Positions 52,413 to 63,300 of a stretch of 64,000 nt of DNA are shown one piece after another. The notes beneath the pieces were generated by a model, which was not told the origin of the DNA, made no database searches, and saw only the letters and a program-made list of their open reading frames with translations. A program made the translations under genes and the position numbers. The stretch's first letter is position 1. The number at the start of each line of letters is the position of its first letter. Origin of the DNA: Anaerolineae bacterium (GTDB taxonomy: Bacteria > Chloroflexota > Anaerolineae > Promineifilales > Promineifilaceae); the NCBI GenBank assembly GCA_023382655.1, contig JAHDWK010000011.1, forward strand, positions 1 to 64,000, read 5' to 3'.

Positions 52413-55400
52413 ACGACCCATACAGCCTGTTTACTGAATTGAAGAAACATTATTTCATGTACATCAACAGCCGGTTTGCACTCAGACACAGTGTGCTTGC
52501 GGCCGAACGTCAGGCGCTTCTAGATGCGGACGGGCAGCTCTACCGTGAACCAGTTGTAGAAGTTGTACCGCCCTACCAATATGCGGATAGCGACTTTACC
52601 ACTCTGGTGCGCGACCTGGCCCTGCCAGAGGAATTAGCTGCATTTGCCCCACTGGGTTTGTTTACCTTTCCCCGCCTGTATGCACACCAGGCACGGGCTA
52701 TCGCTTCCTACCAACAGGGACAACACTTTATAACAACTGCTGGAACTGGCTCGGGTAAAACGGAGGCTTTCCTCATCCCTGTTGTGGCGCAATTGTTGGC
52801 GGAGTCGCGTCACTGGGATACACCAGCACGGCCGTCACCAACCCAGCAATGGTGGCAACATGGACCACGTTATGAACCCCAGCGCCAACATGAAAGACGA
52901 CCGGCAGCCGTTCGCACGCTCATACTTTATCCTATGAATGCTCTGGTAGAGGACCAGATGCAGCGGCTCCGCGTATCGCTTGACAGTCCTGAGGCGCGCC
53001 ACTGGCTTGACGAAAATCGCCACGGCAACCGCTTCTATTTCGGCCGTTACACCGGTCAAACACCTGTCTCCGGAAATCGAAGAAATAGGCTCACTGAACT
53101 GCAAAAGGTTCTGAAGAAAATGACGCTTACCGCTCATGGAGTGTCCAACACTCCTGATAAACGGTACTTTTTCCCACAGGTTGATGGCGCTGAAATGCTC
53201 ACCCGTTGGGATATGCAAGATTACCCACCAGACATCCTGATCACTAACTACAGTATGCTGAACATCATGTTAATGCGCCAGGATGAAGAGCCGATCATTG
53301 AACAAACCAGACAATGGCTAGCCAGCGACAAATGTAATATCTTCACATTGGTCGTTGACGAACTGCATATGTATCGGGGGACACCAGGCACAGAGGTAGC
53401 CTACCTGTTACGGAAATTGTTCATGCGCCTGGGTTTGTGGGAACGGCCGTCTCAACTCCGACTGATTGCTGCCAGCGCCTCGCTTGAGGAAAACCCGGCC
53501 GGTCTCAAATACATCCGCGAGTTTTTTGGCGTAGATGCGGAGCATTTTACGATCATTCCCGGTCAGCGACAGTGGCCGCTGACCGTTCGGCAGCCCGATT
53601 TTGCCTCACAGGCGGATCATTTTGCCGCGTATTACCGGGCACAGTGCCAGACTACTGACGACAATGCTCAGCAACAAGCAGCGCGTCAGTTGGCAGATGA
53701 TTTAGGTATCCCTGTGATGGCCACTCATATGACCACCATGTTGGGTGAATTACTCCAATCGGGCGGTTATGAGGCTGCTTTGATCACCGCCTGTCGTGAT
53801 GAGGCAGAAATAAAAACCCGCAGCTTTTCTTATTTGATGCGTTCGTTTTTCGGCAAAGAGGATGAAGAAGCGCGGCAGGCGCTGGGTGGTTTACTGGTTG
53901 CCTTTGCCAGGGCTAAAGTGGTGGAACCGGTAACTGGTCAGGAACGGCCGTTACTCCCCATCCGAATCCACAATTTCTTCCGTAGTGTGTTGGGCATCTT
54001 TGCATGCAGCGACCCTCACTGCACGGCCGTTGATACTTCTTACCGGGAAAACGGCCGTCCGGTTGGCAAACTCTATATGCAGCCACGTATCCGCTGCGAC
54101 TGCGGCGGGCGTGTTTTGGAATTACTTTATTGCCAGACCTGCGGTGAAGTCTTCCTGGGTGGATACCGCCACTTCGCGGAACATGAACCTACCGTCTGGC
54201 GTCTGTATCCCGAAATCCCCGACCTGGAGAGTATCCCCGACCGGGCCAAAACGGACAAATTCTATGCCAATTACGCTCTGTATTGGCCCTCTACAAAGTC
54301 ACCGGTAGATGAAACCTGGAGTCGTGAAAACGGCGCCTTCCGCTTCCAGTTCAAAAAAGCCATCTTGGAACCGCAATCGGCGCAAATCCAGCTGGGACGT
54401 GTTGGCAGCAAACCAGAGACCGGATGGGTGTACCTGATCACAGCAGACAAGGCACAACAAGAACTACTCAGCAAGCTGCCCCCATTTCCCATCGTCTGCC
54501 CCTGCTGTGGGGATGATCGTGAAGGCCCGCGAACTTTACCGATTACAGATCCAAGACGCACCAATTCCCCAATTGGTTACCAGGTTACTGGTTTTGCCAA
54601 AATGAACCAGGTTCTGGCTGATGCTTTAATTCGGCAATTACCTGACGAATTCCGTAAGCTGGTTTTGTTCTCTGATAGCCGCCAGGATGCTGCCAAATTA
54701 TCGGCCGGCATCGAACAGGGACATTACCTGGATTCGATCCGACAGATTACCAGCCGCATCCCGGCACAGGCAGGCGCAGACGTTCGTGCTTACCTCAAGG
54801 GGATCGCTGGCGAGCAACTGACAGCAGAAGAAATCCGCCTGGTAACGCAGTTTGAAACAGCTTACCCTGACGAAGCCCTGGCGATAGACCGTGTCACCCA
54901 ACAACGAGCCAATGACCAACAGCGCGAAACAGCAGAACGCGCAATGTCTCGCATCAATGCCCCGGTACAATTAGTGCCTGATGTGCGCCGCACGGTAGAG
55001 CAGAATTTGGTTGCTTTGGGTATTAATCCGGCCGGCCCAGACTATGACTTGCGCGGTTACTATGAAGCACAAGAGTGGCTGCTCTGGCCGACAATATACG
55101 ATTTTACGCGACAGCCACCGCAACTCCTTCAACCAGGGGAGAGGACACCTGAAAAAGATAAATTCCATAGCTATATTCTCGATAAACTTCTGGATAATTT
55201 GGTGGAGGTGTTGTTGACCGGAATGCAAGGTGGATTTGAGGGCCTGGGACTGGGCGCCTGTACGTTCAACCCTCATTTTGATGCCGCGCCGTACAGTCGT
55301 AACTTGCCATTGCCCCTCATTCGTGAAGTAGGCGACGCAACCATTCGCATTCTGGGTGGGCGTTACCGCTTTGATCGTTCTACATCCAGAGCCTCTAGCA

Positions 55401-57904
55401 GTAATACACCCGGTTATCTCAAACGCTACTACCAGGCTGTGGCTCAGAAACAGGGTCTAAACGCGGCTCTTTTATCTGAGGCGATGTTTGATATCTTGAC
55501 CCGTTCAGGAGCGATGACTGAATTGCACCTGCTAAAGATGGGCAAGCTGTATTTACAAGGGCCAAAAGATCTCTTTTATCGCTGCCATAGTTGTCGTCGC
55601 CTACATTTGCATCACTCAGGCGGCATCTGTACGGACACCGATTGCTTACAGCATCTACCCGATCAAGGTGATCCACTGGCCAATCTGACGGAACAAGAGC
55701 GCAATTACTACGAATATCTGGCCAGCAACGATTCTGGCGACCCATTCCGACTCCATTGTGAAGAACTGACCGGTCAGACAAATCGGGATGATGCCCAGGC
55801 ACGGCAGCGTTGGTTCCAGGATATTGTCATTGAAAATGAAGCGCCGTTAACCACCAACGTGGATTTACTTAGCGTCACGACGACGATGGAGGCTGGGGTA
55901 GACATTGGCGCCCTGTTGGCTGTTATGATGGCGAACATGCCGCCGATGCGCTTTAACTACCAACAGCGCATTGGTCGGGCCGGACGACGTGGTTCTGGCG
56001 TCTCAACGGCGCTGACCGTTTGTCGTGGGCGCAGCCATGACGAATTTTACTTTCAGCACGTAGATCGCATTACCAGTGATCCACCACCAACGCCATATCT
56101 CGATCTGGAACGGATTGAGATTTTGCGTCGGGTACTCAGCGCCGAGTCACTGCGCCGCGCCTTTAAGGCCGTTGTTACTTTTGATGACAATGAGAAAAAC
56201 GTCAACGTTCATGGTCAGTTTGGTCGAGTGGACAGATGGGATGCTCAACGACACACGGCCGTAACCAACTGGCTGCAAGCGCATCGCAATGAATTGTGTG
56301 AAGTGGCCCATGTACTGCTGCGTCAGACCCCATCCACTACACGGGCGGAGCGTGACAACCTAGTAGATTGGGTGATACGCACGCTACCTCAGAAAGTGGA
56401 TGAGGCATGTCAAAACCCGAACCTGACCCAGGTAGATTTGAGTGAACGGCTGGCCAATGCTGGTTGGTTACCCATGTTTGGTTTTCCAACACGGGTCAGA
56501 CATTTGTTCCATAACCGGCCCAAAAAATCGTTCCCCTGGCCGCCAGAGCGAGGTGTGGTTGACCGTGATCTGGACATTGCCATCAGCCAATTTGCCCCAG
56601 GTTCAGAAACTGTGAAAGACAAGGCCGTATATACGGCCGTTGGCCTGGTCAATTACACTCCCACCCCAGGCGGCGGCCCGCCTGAAACAGGCGACCCATT
56701 TGGTGAACCGATCCCCATTGGTGTGTGTGATCATTGCCAATCATTGAATACCGAACCGGACAACAACCAGACAACATGCCCTACTTGTGGGCATACCACG
56801 GATTACCGGTCACTCACATTGAGCGAACCCACCGGCTTTATGGTAGATTATGCCGCGCGTGGACGGGCTTTCGACGGCCGTTTTGAATGGGCGCCGCGAG
56901 CCTCCCGGCCACGCATGTCTGCGGCTGTGACCATAGACGACTGGAACACTGTGGGTCGGGCACGTATTTGGGCCAAACGGCCGCAAAGTATCTACGCCAT
57001 CAATGACAATAACACTACACAATTCGCCTTTCAACCACATGATGATGGCTATGTTGTTCCCAACGCCTTCCCAGATCATGCCCCCGCCGTGCCAGAGCCT
57101 GATCCCAATCCTATCCTCCGTTCCCTGGCCTCCATCACCCACACGGATGTCTTGCTGGTTGGACTAAACGACAATGTCACACAAACAAGGTTGAAATTCA
57201 ACCCGCTGTCTATCGGACGCCGGGCAGCCTGGTTTTCATTTGGGTTCTTTTTGCGCAGTGCTTCTGCTAAACGCCTAGATATTGATGTCAACGAACTACA
57301 GGTGGGGTTACGCACCTTCCGTGAAACTGACGGCCGTATCGGGGCTCAAGTATTCCTGGCTGACACTCTGCAAAACGGCGCCGGCTATGCCTCCTTCTTA
57401 GGGAATCCCTATGAATTTAAATACTTGTTGAATTACATGCTTGACAATGGGTCAAACGGTTATCAGATGGCCTCGGCGCACCACCAGGTTAATTGTGATA
57501 GTGCCTGCTACGATTGCTTAAAAGACTACAGCAACATGGTCTATCATGGCTTGCTGGACTGGCGACTGGCCATGGACATGGCACGTTTCGCTCACGATGG
57601 AACTGCACCAGACCTGTTTAATGGTTATTGGCAAGGTATGGCCGATAATCTCATCCAGAGCTTTTGTCTGGCTTTTGATTGGGATATGACCGAATATGGA
57701 GGTCTACCTTGCGCTGAAAGAGCTGAATGGCGTGAAGTTGTTATCCCCATCCATCCCTTGTGGAATGAAGATATTCACCATCTTATGGCGCCACTGGCAG
57801 ACGTGATAGCCGTCGTAGAAAAAAGAGGATTGCGCTATCGTTTCGCAGATTTGTTTAATCTGGCCCGGCGTCCAGCTCAGTTTGATACGCCTGAATCTGG
57901 GTAA
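52409..57904 (+). CDS. Giant SF2 helicase with C-terminal DUF1998
   Basis: 1831 residues. Motif I is TTAGTGSGKTEAF (about 110-122), motif II is VVDELHMYRG (about 315-324), and motif VI is QRIGRAGRRG (about 1185-1195), in an Lhr/YprA-type helicase core. Zinc-knuckle pairs occur at about 550-580 (CDCGG, CQTCG), 1065-1080 (CHSCR) and 1445-1470 (CDHC, CPTCG). The C-terminus has the DUF1998 cysteine signature CDSACYDCLKDYSNMVYHG (about 1696-1714). DUF1998 helicases are core parts of DISARM, Druantia (DruE) and Dpd loci, and also occur as the repair helicase MrfA. Its length fits DruE-type proteins best, but the neighbours do not match a Druantia set that I know. It is the last gene of the operon and is followed by a palindromic terminator. 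Confidence 0.82.
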   Translation: MNDPYSLFTELKKHYFMYINSRFALRHSVLAAERQALLDADGQLYREPVVEVVPPYQYADSDFTTLVRDLALPEELAAFAPLGLFTFPRLYAHQARAIASYQQGQHFITTAGTGSGKTEAFLIPVVAQLLAESRHWDTPARPSPTQQWWQHGPRYEPQRQHERRPAAVRTLILYPMNALVEDQMQRLRVSLDSPEARHWLDENRHGNRFYFGRYTGQTPVSGNRRNRLTELQKVLKKMTLTAHGVSNTPDKRYFFPQVDGAEMLTRWDMQDYPPDILITNYSMLNIMLMRQDEEPIIEQTRQWLASDKCNIFTLVVDELHMYRGTPGTEVAYLLRKLFMRLGLWERPSQLRLIAASASLEENPAGLKYIREFFGVDAEHFTIIPGQRQWPLTVRQPDFASQADHFAAYYRAQCQTTDDNAQQQAARQLADDLGIPVMATHMTTMLGELLQSGGYEAALITACRDEAEIKTRSFSYLMRSFFGKEDEEARQALGGLLVAFARAKVVEPVTGQERPLLPIRIHNFFRSVLGIFACSDPHCTAVDTSYRENGRPVGKLYMQPRIRCDCGGRVLELLYCQTCGEVFLGGYRHFAEHEPTVWRLYPEIPDLESIPDRAKTDKFYANYALYWPSTKSPVDETWSRENGAFRFQFKKAILEPQSAQIQLGRVGSKPETGWVYLITADKAQQELLSKLPPFPIVCPCCGDDREGPRTLPITDPRRTNSPIGYQVTGFAKMNQVLADALIRQLPDEFRKLVLFSDSRQDAAKLSAGIEQGHYLDSIRQITSRIPAQAGADVRAYLKGIAGEQLTAEEIRLVTQFETAYPDEALAIDRVTQQRANDQQRETAERAMSRINAPVQLVPDVRRTVEQNLVALGINPAGPDYDLRGYYEAQEWLLWPTIYDFTRQPPQLLQPGERTPEKDKFHSYILDKLLDNLVEVLLTGMQGGFEGLGLGACTFNPHFDAAPYSRNLPLPLIREVGDATIRILGGRYRFDRSTSRASSSNTPGYLKRYYQAVAQKQGLNAALLSEAMFDILTRSGAMTELHLLKMGKLYLQGPKDLFYRCHSCRRLHLHHSGGICTDTDCLQHLPDQGDPLANLTEQERNYYEYLASNDSGDPFRLHCEELTGQTNRDDAQARQRWFQDIVIENEAPLTTNVDLLSVTTTMEAGVDIGALLAVMMANMPPMRFNYQQRIGRAGRRGSGVSTALTVCRGRSHDEFYFQHVDRITSDPPPTPYLDLERIEILRRVLSAESLRRAFKAVVTFDDNEKNVNVHGQFGRVDRWDAQRHTAVTNWLQAHRNELCEVAHVLLRQTPSTTRAERDNLVDWVIRTLPQKVDEACQNPNLTQVDLSERLANAGWLPMFGFPTRVRHLFHNRPKKSFPWPPERGVVDRDLDIAISQFAPGSETVKDKAVYTAVGLVNYTPTPGGGPPETGDPFGEPIPIGVCDHCQSLNTEPDNNQTTCPTCGHTTDYRSLTLSEPTGFMVDYAARGRAFDGRFEWAPRASRPRMSAAVTIDDWNTVGRARIWAKRPQSIYAINDNNTTQFAFQPHDDGYVVPNAFPDHAPAVPEPDPNPILRSLASITHTDVLLVGLNDNVTQTRLKFNPLSIGRRAAWFSFGFFLRSASAKRLDIDVNELQVGLRTFRETDGRIGAQVFLADTLQNGAGYASFLGNPYEFKYLLNYMLDNGSNGYQMASAHHQVNCDSACYDCLKDYSNMVYHGLLDWRLAMDMARFAHDGTAPDLFNGYWQGMADNLIQSFCLAFDWDMTEYGGLPCAERAEWREVVIPIHPLWNEDIHHLMAPLADVIAVVEKRGLRYRFADLFNLARRPAQFDTPESG

Positions 57905-57934
57905 GAGTTTGAATCACAACAAGAAGAATAAAGA

Positions 57935-57967
57935 AAACGGCCGTTATTCATGGGGTAACGGCCGTTT
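57935..57967. terminator. Bidirectional terminator built from two ACGGCCGT sites
   Basis: AAACGGCCGTTA (57935-57946) pairs perfectly with TAACGGCCGTTT (57956-57967) around a nine-base loop. Pyrimidine-rich tails follow on both strands, stronger on the minus (TTTTCTTTATTCTTCTT). It lies between the convergent ends of the helicase gene and the CAP-protein gene. A third ACGGCCGT follows near 58002. Confidence 0.65.
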
Positions 57968-58100
57968 CTCTTCACCTGCCGCGGCAGCGGGATATGAACC
58001 CACGGCCGTTTCAACCTGAACGATGCGCGCGGCCAAGCTGCACCAGTTATTGAAGCGTGACAAGCCGACCAGACAAATGAGTTGAGTTGTTGAACAGACG

Positions 58101-60335
58101 TTAATTTGATACGACCGGCCCATGCCACACACTACCACAACTGGGCTTTAGAATCAGCGGCAGAAAAACCTGATTATTTCCCTGAATAGCCAGTTCATTT
58201 CCCTTTACCACCAGACGACCAGTAGGAAGGGTTTGATTTCTATCTGGTAGATAGGCGCTCCCGCCGGGGAAGCTAAAAAAGAAACAGTACGTGTGATTGC
58301 CAGGCGCCAACATCGTCACGTACTTATAGGTGCCATTAGTAGCTGAACCGGTAGCCAGGCCCATGGGGTGTGATGCACCGTCTATGATGACAGACGCTTC
58401 GGTAGGCGCCAGGCCATCAGGATGATGATAATTCACGCTGTAGGTAAAGGTAATGCTACTGTTTCCCGTGAACGGAGCCACTGCCCCAGCCGGTAGGTAA
58501 GGAATTTGCAACGCTTCACGCCCGGCAAAAGTTTCCACCCAACTGCCGCCAAAATCTGGATGGTAGTAAAATCCCAGCCCTGTCTCCGTGTTACCAGCGA
58601 CGAGCATGTTGTCCCGATGTCCATGGCTGTTCAGGAAACCAAGGTTTGCAGATTCAACTGACGCCGCATCTGGAAACCCAAAAGTAAACATATTTTCTGA
58701 TACAAACAGATGATCAAAACCTGAGGCAACTGCCCTGTCACCCGGCCCCCTATCAGCCCAATCCACGTGACCACCGCTGCCACCGGGTAGACGGGAGGCA
58801 ATTGCATGGGCCCTGGCAGCATAATTGAGACCAGGGTTTAAAACAACCGGCGGCTGAGGTGGGTGGGTGGGGTATCCAAATGCTGCCGGATCCGATCGCA
58901 CTTCATTGATTAAGACCTGCAAATAACGCTCTTGTTCGTTCGGGTACAGGTCATTGGGCAGGGCCACATTATAACTTTCGTTTGTAGTCGCTGAAACACC
59001 GGCATCGTTTTGGGCATAAACACGGTACCAATAAACTGTGTCGGAGATAGTATTTGTGTCAGTATAAGCGGTTGTGTTGGCTGGCAGCGTGGCCAGGATT
59101 TCATAGGTGGTACCAAGCATTCCTGTGTGCCGCTCCACCACATAATGAGTCTCCTCATCGCTGTTATCTTGCCAGGTCAATGGGATAACTCCCCCAGGAA
59201 AAGCGCCAACAATCAGGTTGGTTGGATTGTCCTCAATAGCAAAGTTAACCCCTGGAGGGGGCGTTCCATCGAAGATAAAACCATAAATCTGTGGTTCAAG
59301 CTCGATAAAGTCACTCCAGACCACGATGTTACCATCAACGGCCGGCCATTTTTGTTTGCGGGCATTACGCGAAACAGGAAACTGCTCCCCTGTCTCAATA
59401 ACATGGACGTAAATGTCCCAATTCCCATGACGCATGTCTTGCCAGACGATCAAATCTGCCGATACATCTGCATAATTCTGATCTCCCGGAGCTACCGCAA
59501 TCGGGAACTCTTCTCCTGTTGAAAATCGGTAACCAACTATGTCCCACCCATTATCCCAACTCCAGGACTCCCAAATCACCAGGTCACCGTGTATTGCCGG
59601 CCGCAAACGATTACAACAGCCCATGCTTATCTCAAAATTGGTACCAGTTGCCAGGTCGCGTCCAACAATATTGCCATCTTGAGACCACACGACCACGTTG
59701 CCATGAATATCAGGATGCAATTGTGTAGCCGCACCGGTAGCGATAGGAAACTCCTGACCGGTAAGCATATCATACCCATAAATATCACGGTTGCTGCCGT
59801 TGTTCGCGCCGGTGTAGCCATCACGATCATCTTCCCACACGATGTACCTGGGGCCAATGGCCAGGTTGATTTGCTGTCCAGGCGCTGTGGTCACCTCGAA
59901 TTCTTGGTGAGTTGCGATGTTCATGGCAAAAATGTCTGTTCCATCAAGGCCCTGTGTGGAATATCGCAAGTCGGTGTAAGCCACGATGTCCCCATATATG
60001 ACCGGAAAATGTTGATGGGTTGTATCGTGGATCACCTGGAATTCATTATCTAAATTCAGGTCCCAGCCATAAACCTCTATTCCCGGGCCGCGATGATCTT
60101 CGTAAACCACCCGCCCGGCATGAATATCGGGATAGTCACATAGTTCTGGGCACTCTTCCACGCGAAAAGGCTCGGTACTCTGGATGTCTGTAAAATCACC
60201 ATCGAAGGAACCGCTGTTCTCATCTGAGGAAGCGAACAATGACGCTGCTGTGCTTTGAGTTTGGTGCTTGATTCCCTCCAGGAATATCAGTGAAACAAGC
60301 ACTACCGAGATGAGAAGCCAACCCCTACGTTTCAT
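58101..60335 (-). CDS. Secreted beta-propeller, FN3 and CAP-domain protein
   Basis: 744 residues. The signal peptide is visible (MKRRGWLLISVVLVSLIFLE), and GGGAGAAAGGG precedes the start. Residues about 60-350 are six to seven TolB/YncE-like propeller blades of about 45 residues (DIHGNVVVWSQDGNIVGRDL, DVSADLIVWQDMRHGNWDIY). A fibronectin type III-like segment follows (PLTWQDNSDEETHYVVERH). Residues about 475-620 form a CAP/SCP domain: ARAHAIASRLP, SENMFTFGF and FLNSHGHRDNMLVAGN carry the conserved His, Glu and His. The tail ends in NNQVFLPLILKPS, a hydrophobic LPL motif shared with the next gene. It probably acts outside the cell or on its surface. It lies 63 bases downstream of the gene at 60399, in the same direction. 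Confidence 0.78.
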   Translation of the reverse strand: MKRRGWLLISVVLVSLIFLEGIKHQTQSTAASLFASSDENSGSFDGDFTDIQSTEPFRVEECPELCDYPDIHAGRVVYEDHRGPGIEVYGWDLNLDNEFQVIHDTTHQHFPVIYGDIVAYTDLRYSTQGLDGTDIFAMNIATHQEFEVTTAPGQQINLAIGPRYIVWEDDRDGYTGANNGSNRDIYGYDMLTGQEFPIATGAATQLHPDIHGNVVVWSQDGNIVGRDLATGTNFEISMGCCNRLRPAIHGDLVIWESWSWDNGWDIVGYRFSTGEEFPIAVAPGDQNYADVSADLIVWQDMRHGNWDIYVHVIETGEQFPVSRNARKQKWPAVDGNIVVWSDFIELEPQIYGFIFDGTPPPGVNFAIEDNPTNLIVGAFPGGVIPLTWQDNSDEETHYVVERHTGMLGTTYEILATLPANTTAYTDTNTISDTVYWYRVYAQNDAGVSATTNESYNVALPNDLYPNEQERYLQVLINEVRSDPAAFGYPTHPPQPPVVLNPGLNYAARAHAIASRLPGGSGGHVDWADRGPGDRAVASGFDHLFVSENMFTFGFPDAASVESANLGFLNSHGHRDNMLVAGNTETGLGFYYHPDFGGSWVETFAGREALQIPYLPAGAVAPFTGNSSITFTYSVNYHHPDGLAPTEASVIIDGASHPMGLATGSATNGTYKYVTMLAPGNHTYCFFFSFPGGSAYLPDRNQTLPTGRLVVKGNELAIQGNNQVFLPLILKPSCGSVWHGPVVSN

Positions 60336-60398
60336 GTTACCCTTTCTCCCTGAATACCATTATGAGCGTTACAAACAATCTCCAAGGGTCCTTCATTG

Positions 60399-63300
60399 TC
60401 ACGGCCGTAACACCAGCGGCAAATACAACCTGGCATTGCCAAACAAGATGGTATATTGCATATCACATCCACTGGCGTTGGGATTCCAGTGCCTGACCAT
60501 GACATAGTAAGTGCCCGAGGTGGGGGCTGTCCATTCCACATGGGAGGCGAGTGAACCTCCGTAGTCATCGTTGGAGACAATCAGGGTTGTGCCATTGGCG
60601 CCATAGACATACAAGTACGTGTCGGCATGGACGCCAAGATTGACCGTTTTGATGGTGTAACTTTGACCGACTGTGGCTTGAATGGCAAACCAATCTTCGT
60701 CTCCTGCCCTGTGAATATTGTGAGTCTGCGATGTATGAAGCAGTAGCGAGGTTGAGGAAGTCCATGTATCATCGGTTTCGTAGTCATCTGGAGCTACTAC
60801 GCAAATTGGGAGACCATCACTAAATATATTGTTACCTTCATTAGCCTCATTGATGACGCCTGTTGAGTCTAGTTGGGCATAGAGTAATCCGTTAATAGCA
60901 TCATCTGCCAGGACCGTTGTCAAAGTTACTATCTCTCCTGCGGGGATCGAATCGTTGACCCAATACTGGATGCTATTAGTATAGTCGCCAGGACCCGACG
61001 GGAGATGATCCAGGTACAAGTCGGTAAAGAAACCATTTTCTGTATCCCGATCTCCTTGATTCTCAATGACCGATTGCACCAGGATGCCCCCTTCAGGATT
61101 TGGGTAGGTAACCAGGCTTAACATAGCCAATTCAGGATTACCGGAGGCGGGTGGTTCAATTAGGAATCCGGCAGCCGTCGCCGGTTCATTGGTGATAGTT
61201 GCATAAACCCCGTAAGGGAAACTGGTTCTAACACCGTTGGTAATGCGGAATGTGCCCATATTGGCCTTTACCTGACTAATCCCTTCCACAGAGCCTATTT
61301 CAAGGGGTATAGCAAAGGTATTAATGCCGCTTTGAGGCAGGTATTTTGTGGAATCCAAAGCACCGTTAATGTAAAATTTGACCTCATTGTTACCGTTATA
61401 GGTAACCGCAATATGATTCCACTTGCCAACGTAAAGAGCATTTCGCAGGTCGAAGTTACTCTGCACATCTGAAGAGCCACAGGTTGGGCAGGGCCAGACA
61501 TCCAGGCGAATATGGCCGTTCAAGTTTTGTACCAGCCAGTTATTACCGCCACCGCCAGTCAGTTGCCCAGCAATGCGACCACCATCATCTGGATCAGGCC
61601 TGTACCAAAACTCAACGGTGAAGTTGGTTAACACTGCGGCGCCGCAAGTTAGTGAATCGCTATCGCCAGCGTTAGCCCGGTTAAAACGTAGTCCTTGCCC
61701 AAATTTTGATGGCATCCATTGGACAGTGGGATCAATCGTACAGTGACGGCCGTGACCACTGGAATCATTAGTTGTCGCACCGTTGCCTTCCTGGAAAAAG
61801 TACAGGGCCTCGGTATCGCTTTCGTCATACGGATACCAGACCTGATTGGGATCGGCGGGTGGTGAGTCAGGGCTGGCATTACCGTAATACATCTGGTGGC
61901 TAGCGTTGTTGGCCGAGCTAGCAGGAATGGTGACTTGTGAGCGGAACCAGATGTCTATGGCTGAAACGCTGCAATTTTGTATAACACGGTTGAGTTGTGT
62001 AGTGTCATTGTAGATGATGCGCAAATCATTGCACTTCGGTGTAGATTGAGAAGCAGCAAAAAGTTCAGCCGCCGTGGGTGTTGTCGTGCTATCAAAGTGT
62101 AAATGGATTGGATAACCAACAGGTAATTCAACAGCGGGCATGTTATTGAGAATAGTGAGATTGCGTTTGTGGTCGTATGCACTATTCCACCAGGGCGTTG
62201 GTGGACGAGAGGTGGGATCAACTACCGTGGATGTATCGCCGTTTCCGGGGTAATTGCCGGTATTATTGGAGTTGTCAGTGGCGCGGCAGCGGAAATCGTA
62301 GGCGTGGCCAGGTAGTCCGGTGAACAGGCTATAAGTCGTGGTGACGGGTACGGCCGTCAACCAATCACTCCAACCACCGTGATCCGAGTCTAAGTATTGA
62401 ATATCAAACGAACGAATACCCGCCAGGGCATCCATGCCATTCCAGCCCACCTGGAAAACCGTTTCATATGTTACTGGTGTAAGTGGTTCAACGGTACAGG
62501 CGGGAATGGCCCGATCTATGCCAAAGCGTTGAGCGCCAGAATGGTTTGAGCCTCTATCATTGGTCGCCGTGACCTGCCAGTAAAGTGTCGCATGGTCTTG
62601 GGCGAAGGTATGGGTATATTGCGTTGTACCGCTCCCCAACGTCTGGCGCAAAATGGGATTGGGGTCATCTTTCGGGGATGAGTTGGTGCTGACGTGAAGC
62701 GTGTAGCTGTTTGCTCGAATGGTTGGTTCCCAGATGAAGGTAATGGTGCGTGAGTTAAGGTAAATAGCTTCACTGGTGTTTCGGGAAATAGGAATGGGTG
62801 CAGCCAGACGAGGGGCGGCCGGGCGACGATGAGGCAGTGTATAACTACCATCCAACATATCACTGGCAGAGGGGTTCACGGCCGTAGCCACAATCCGCAC
62901 TCGATGATCACCGTCTCCATATTCCAAAGTATTCCAAATGGGTGCGTCAATTGGATTAAAACAGGGAACGCCCAACTCTTTGATAATGTGCCACTGCCCA
63001 TTATCCGAACCATCGTTGGCGTCATTGACACGGGCATTCAGCGTAATGCCAACACCGGCATGACCAGAAGTACAGGCGCGAATACGTACCTGTTCCGAGT
63101 CTGGGTCAAGCGATTCAAAATAGAGTTCCGTGATGGTCACACCACTTGTCTCTACACTAAAATGCCAGCTTTCGCTCCACTCGCTTTCGGCCTGGCTGGT
63201 ATCTCTGGTCTGGACTTTCCACTCGTACGTACCGGCTTCAACTGTACCAAAGGTATGGCAACTATTATTTACCCACCCGCTGTTGTAAGAGCCAACAGAC

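Larger units (their letters stand above)
2519..62885. repeat. Dispersed highly iterated palindrome ACGGCCGT
   Basis: By hand count about 65 copies of this self-complementary octamer occur between 2519 and 62885, mostly inside genes, on no preferred strand because it is palindromic. One copy per 64 kb is the rough random expectation. Examples: 2519, 7193, 20440, 24854, 36896, 48514, 54053 and 62878. Flanks are often A on the left and T on the right. Longest gaps are about 10600-17470, 28270-33300 and 38095-42870. Confidence 0.85.

Noticed and set aside
52409..57904. Calling the operon DISARM or Druantia
   Set aside because: Only the DUF1998 helicase fits; the methyltransferase, PLD protein and Dru partners are not present.
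57905..58100. Possible tRNA or small RNA in the convergent gap
   Set aside because: No cloverleaf or TTCGAAT-type loop could be found; the structure is fully explained by the palindromic terminator.
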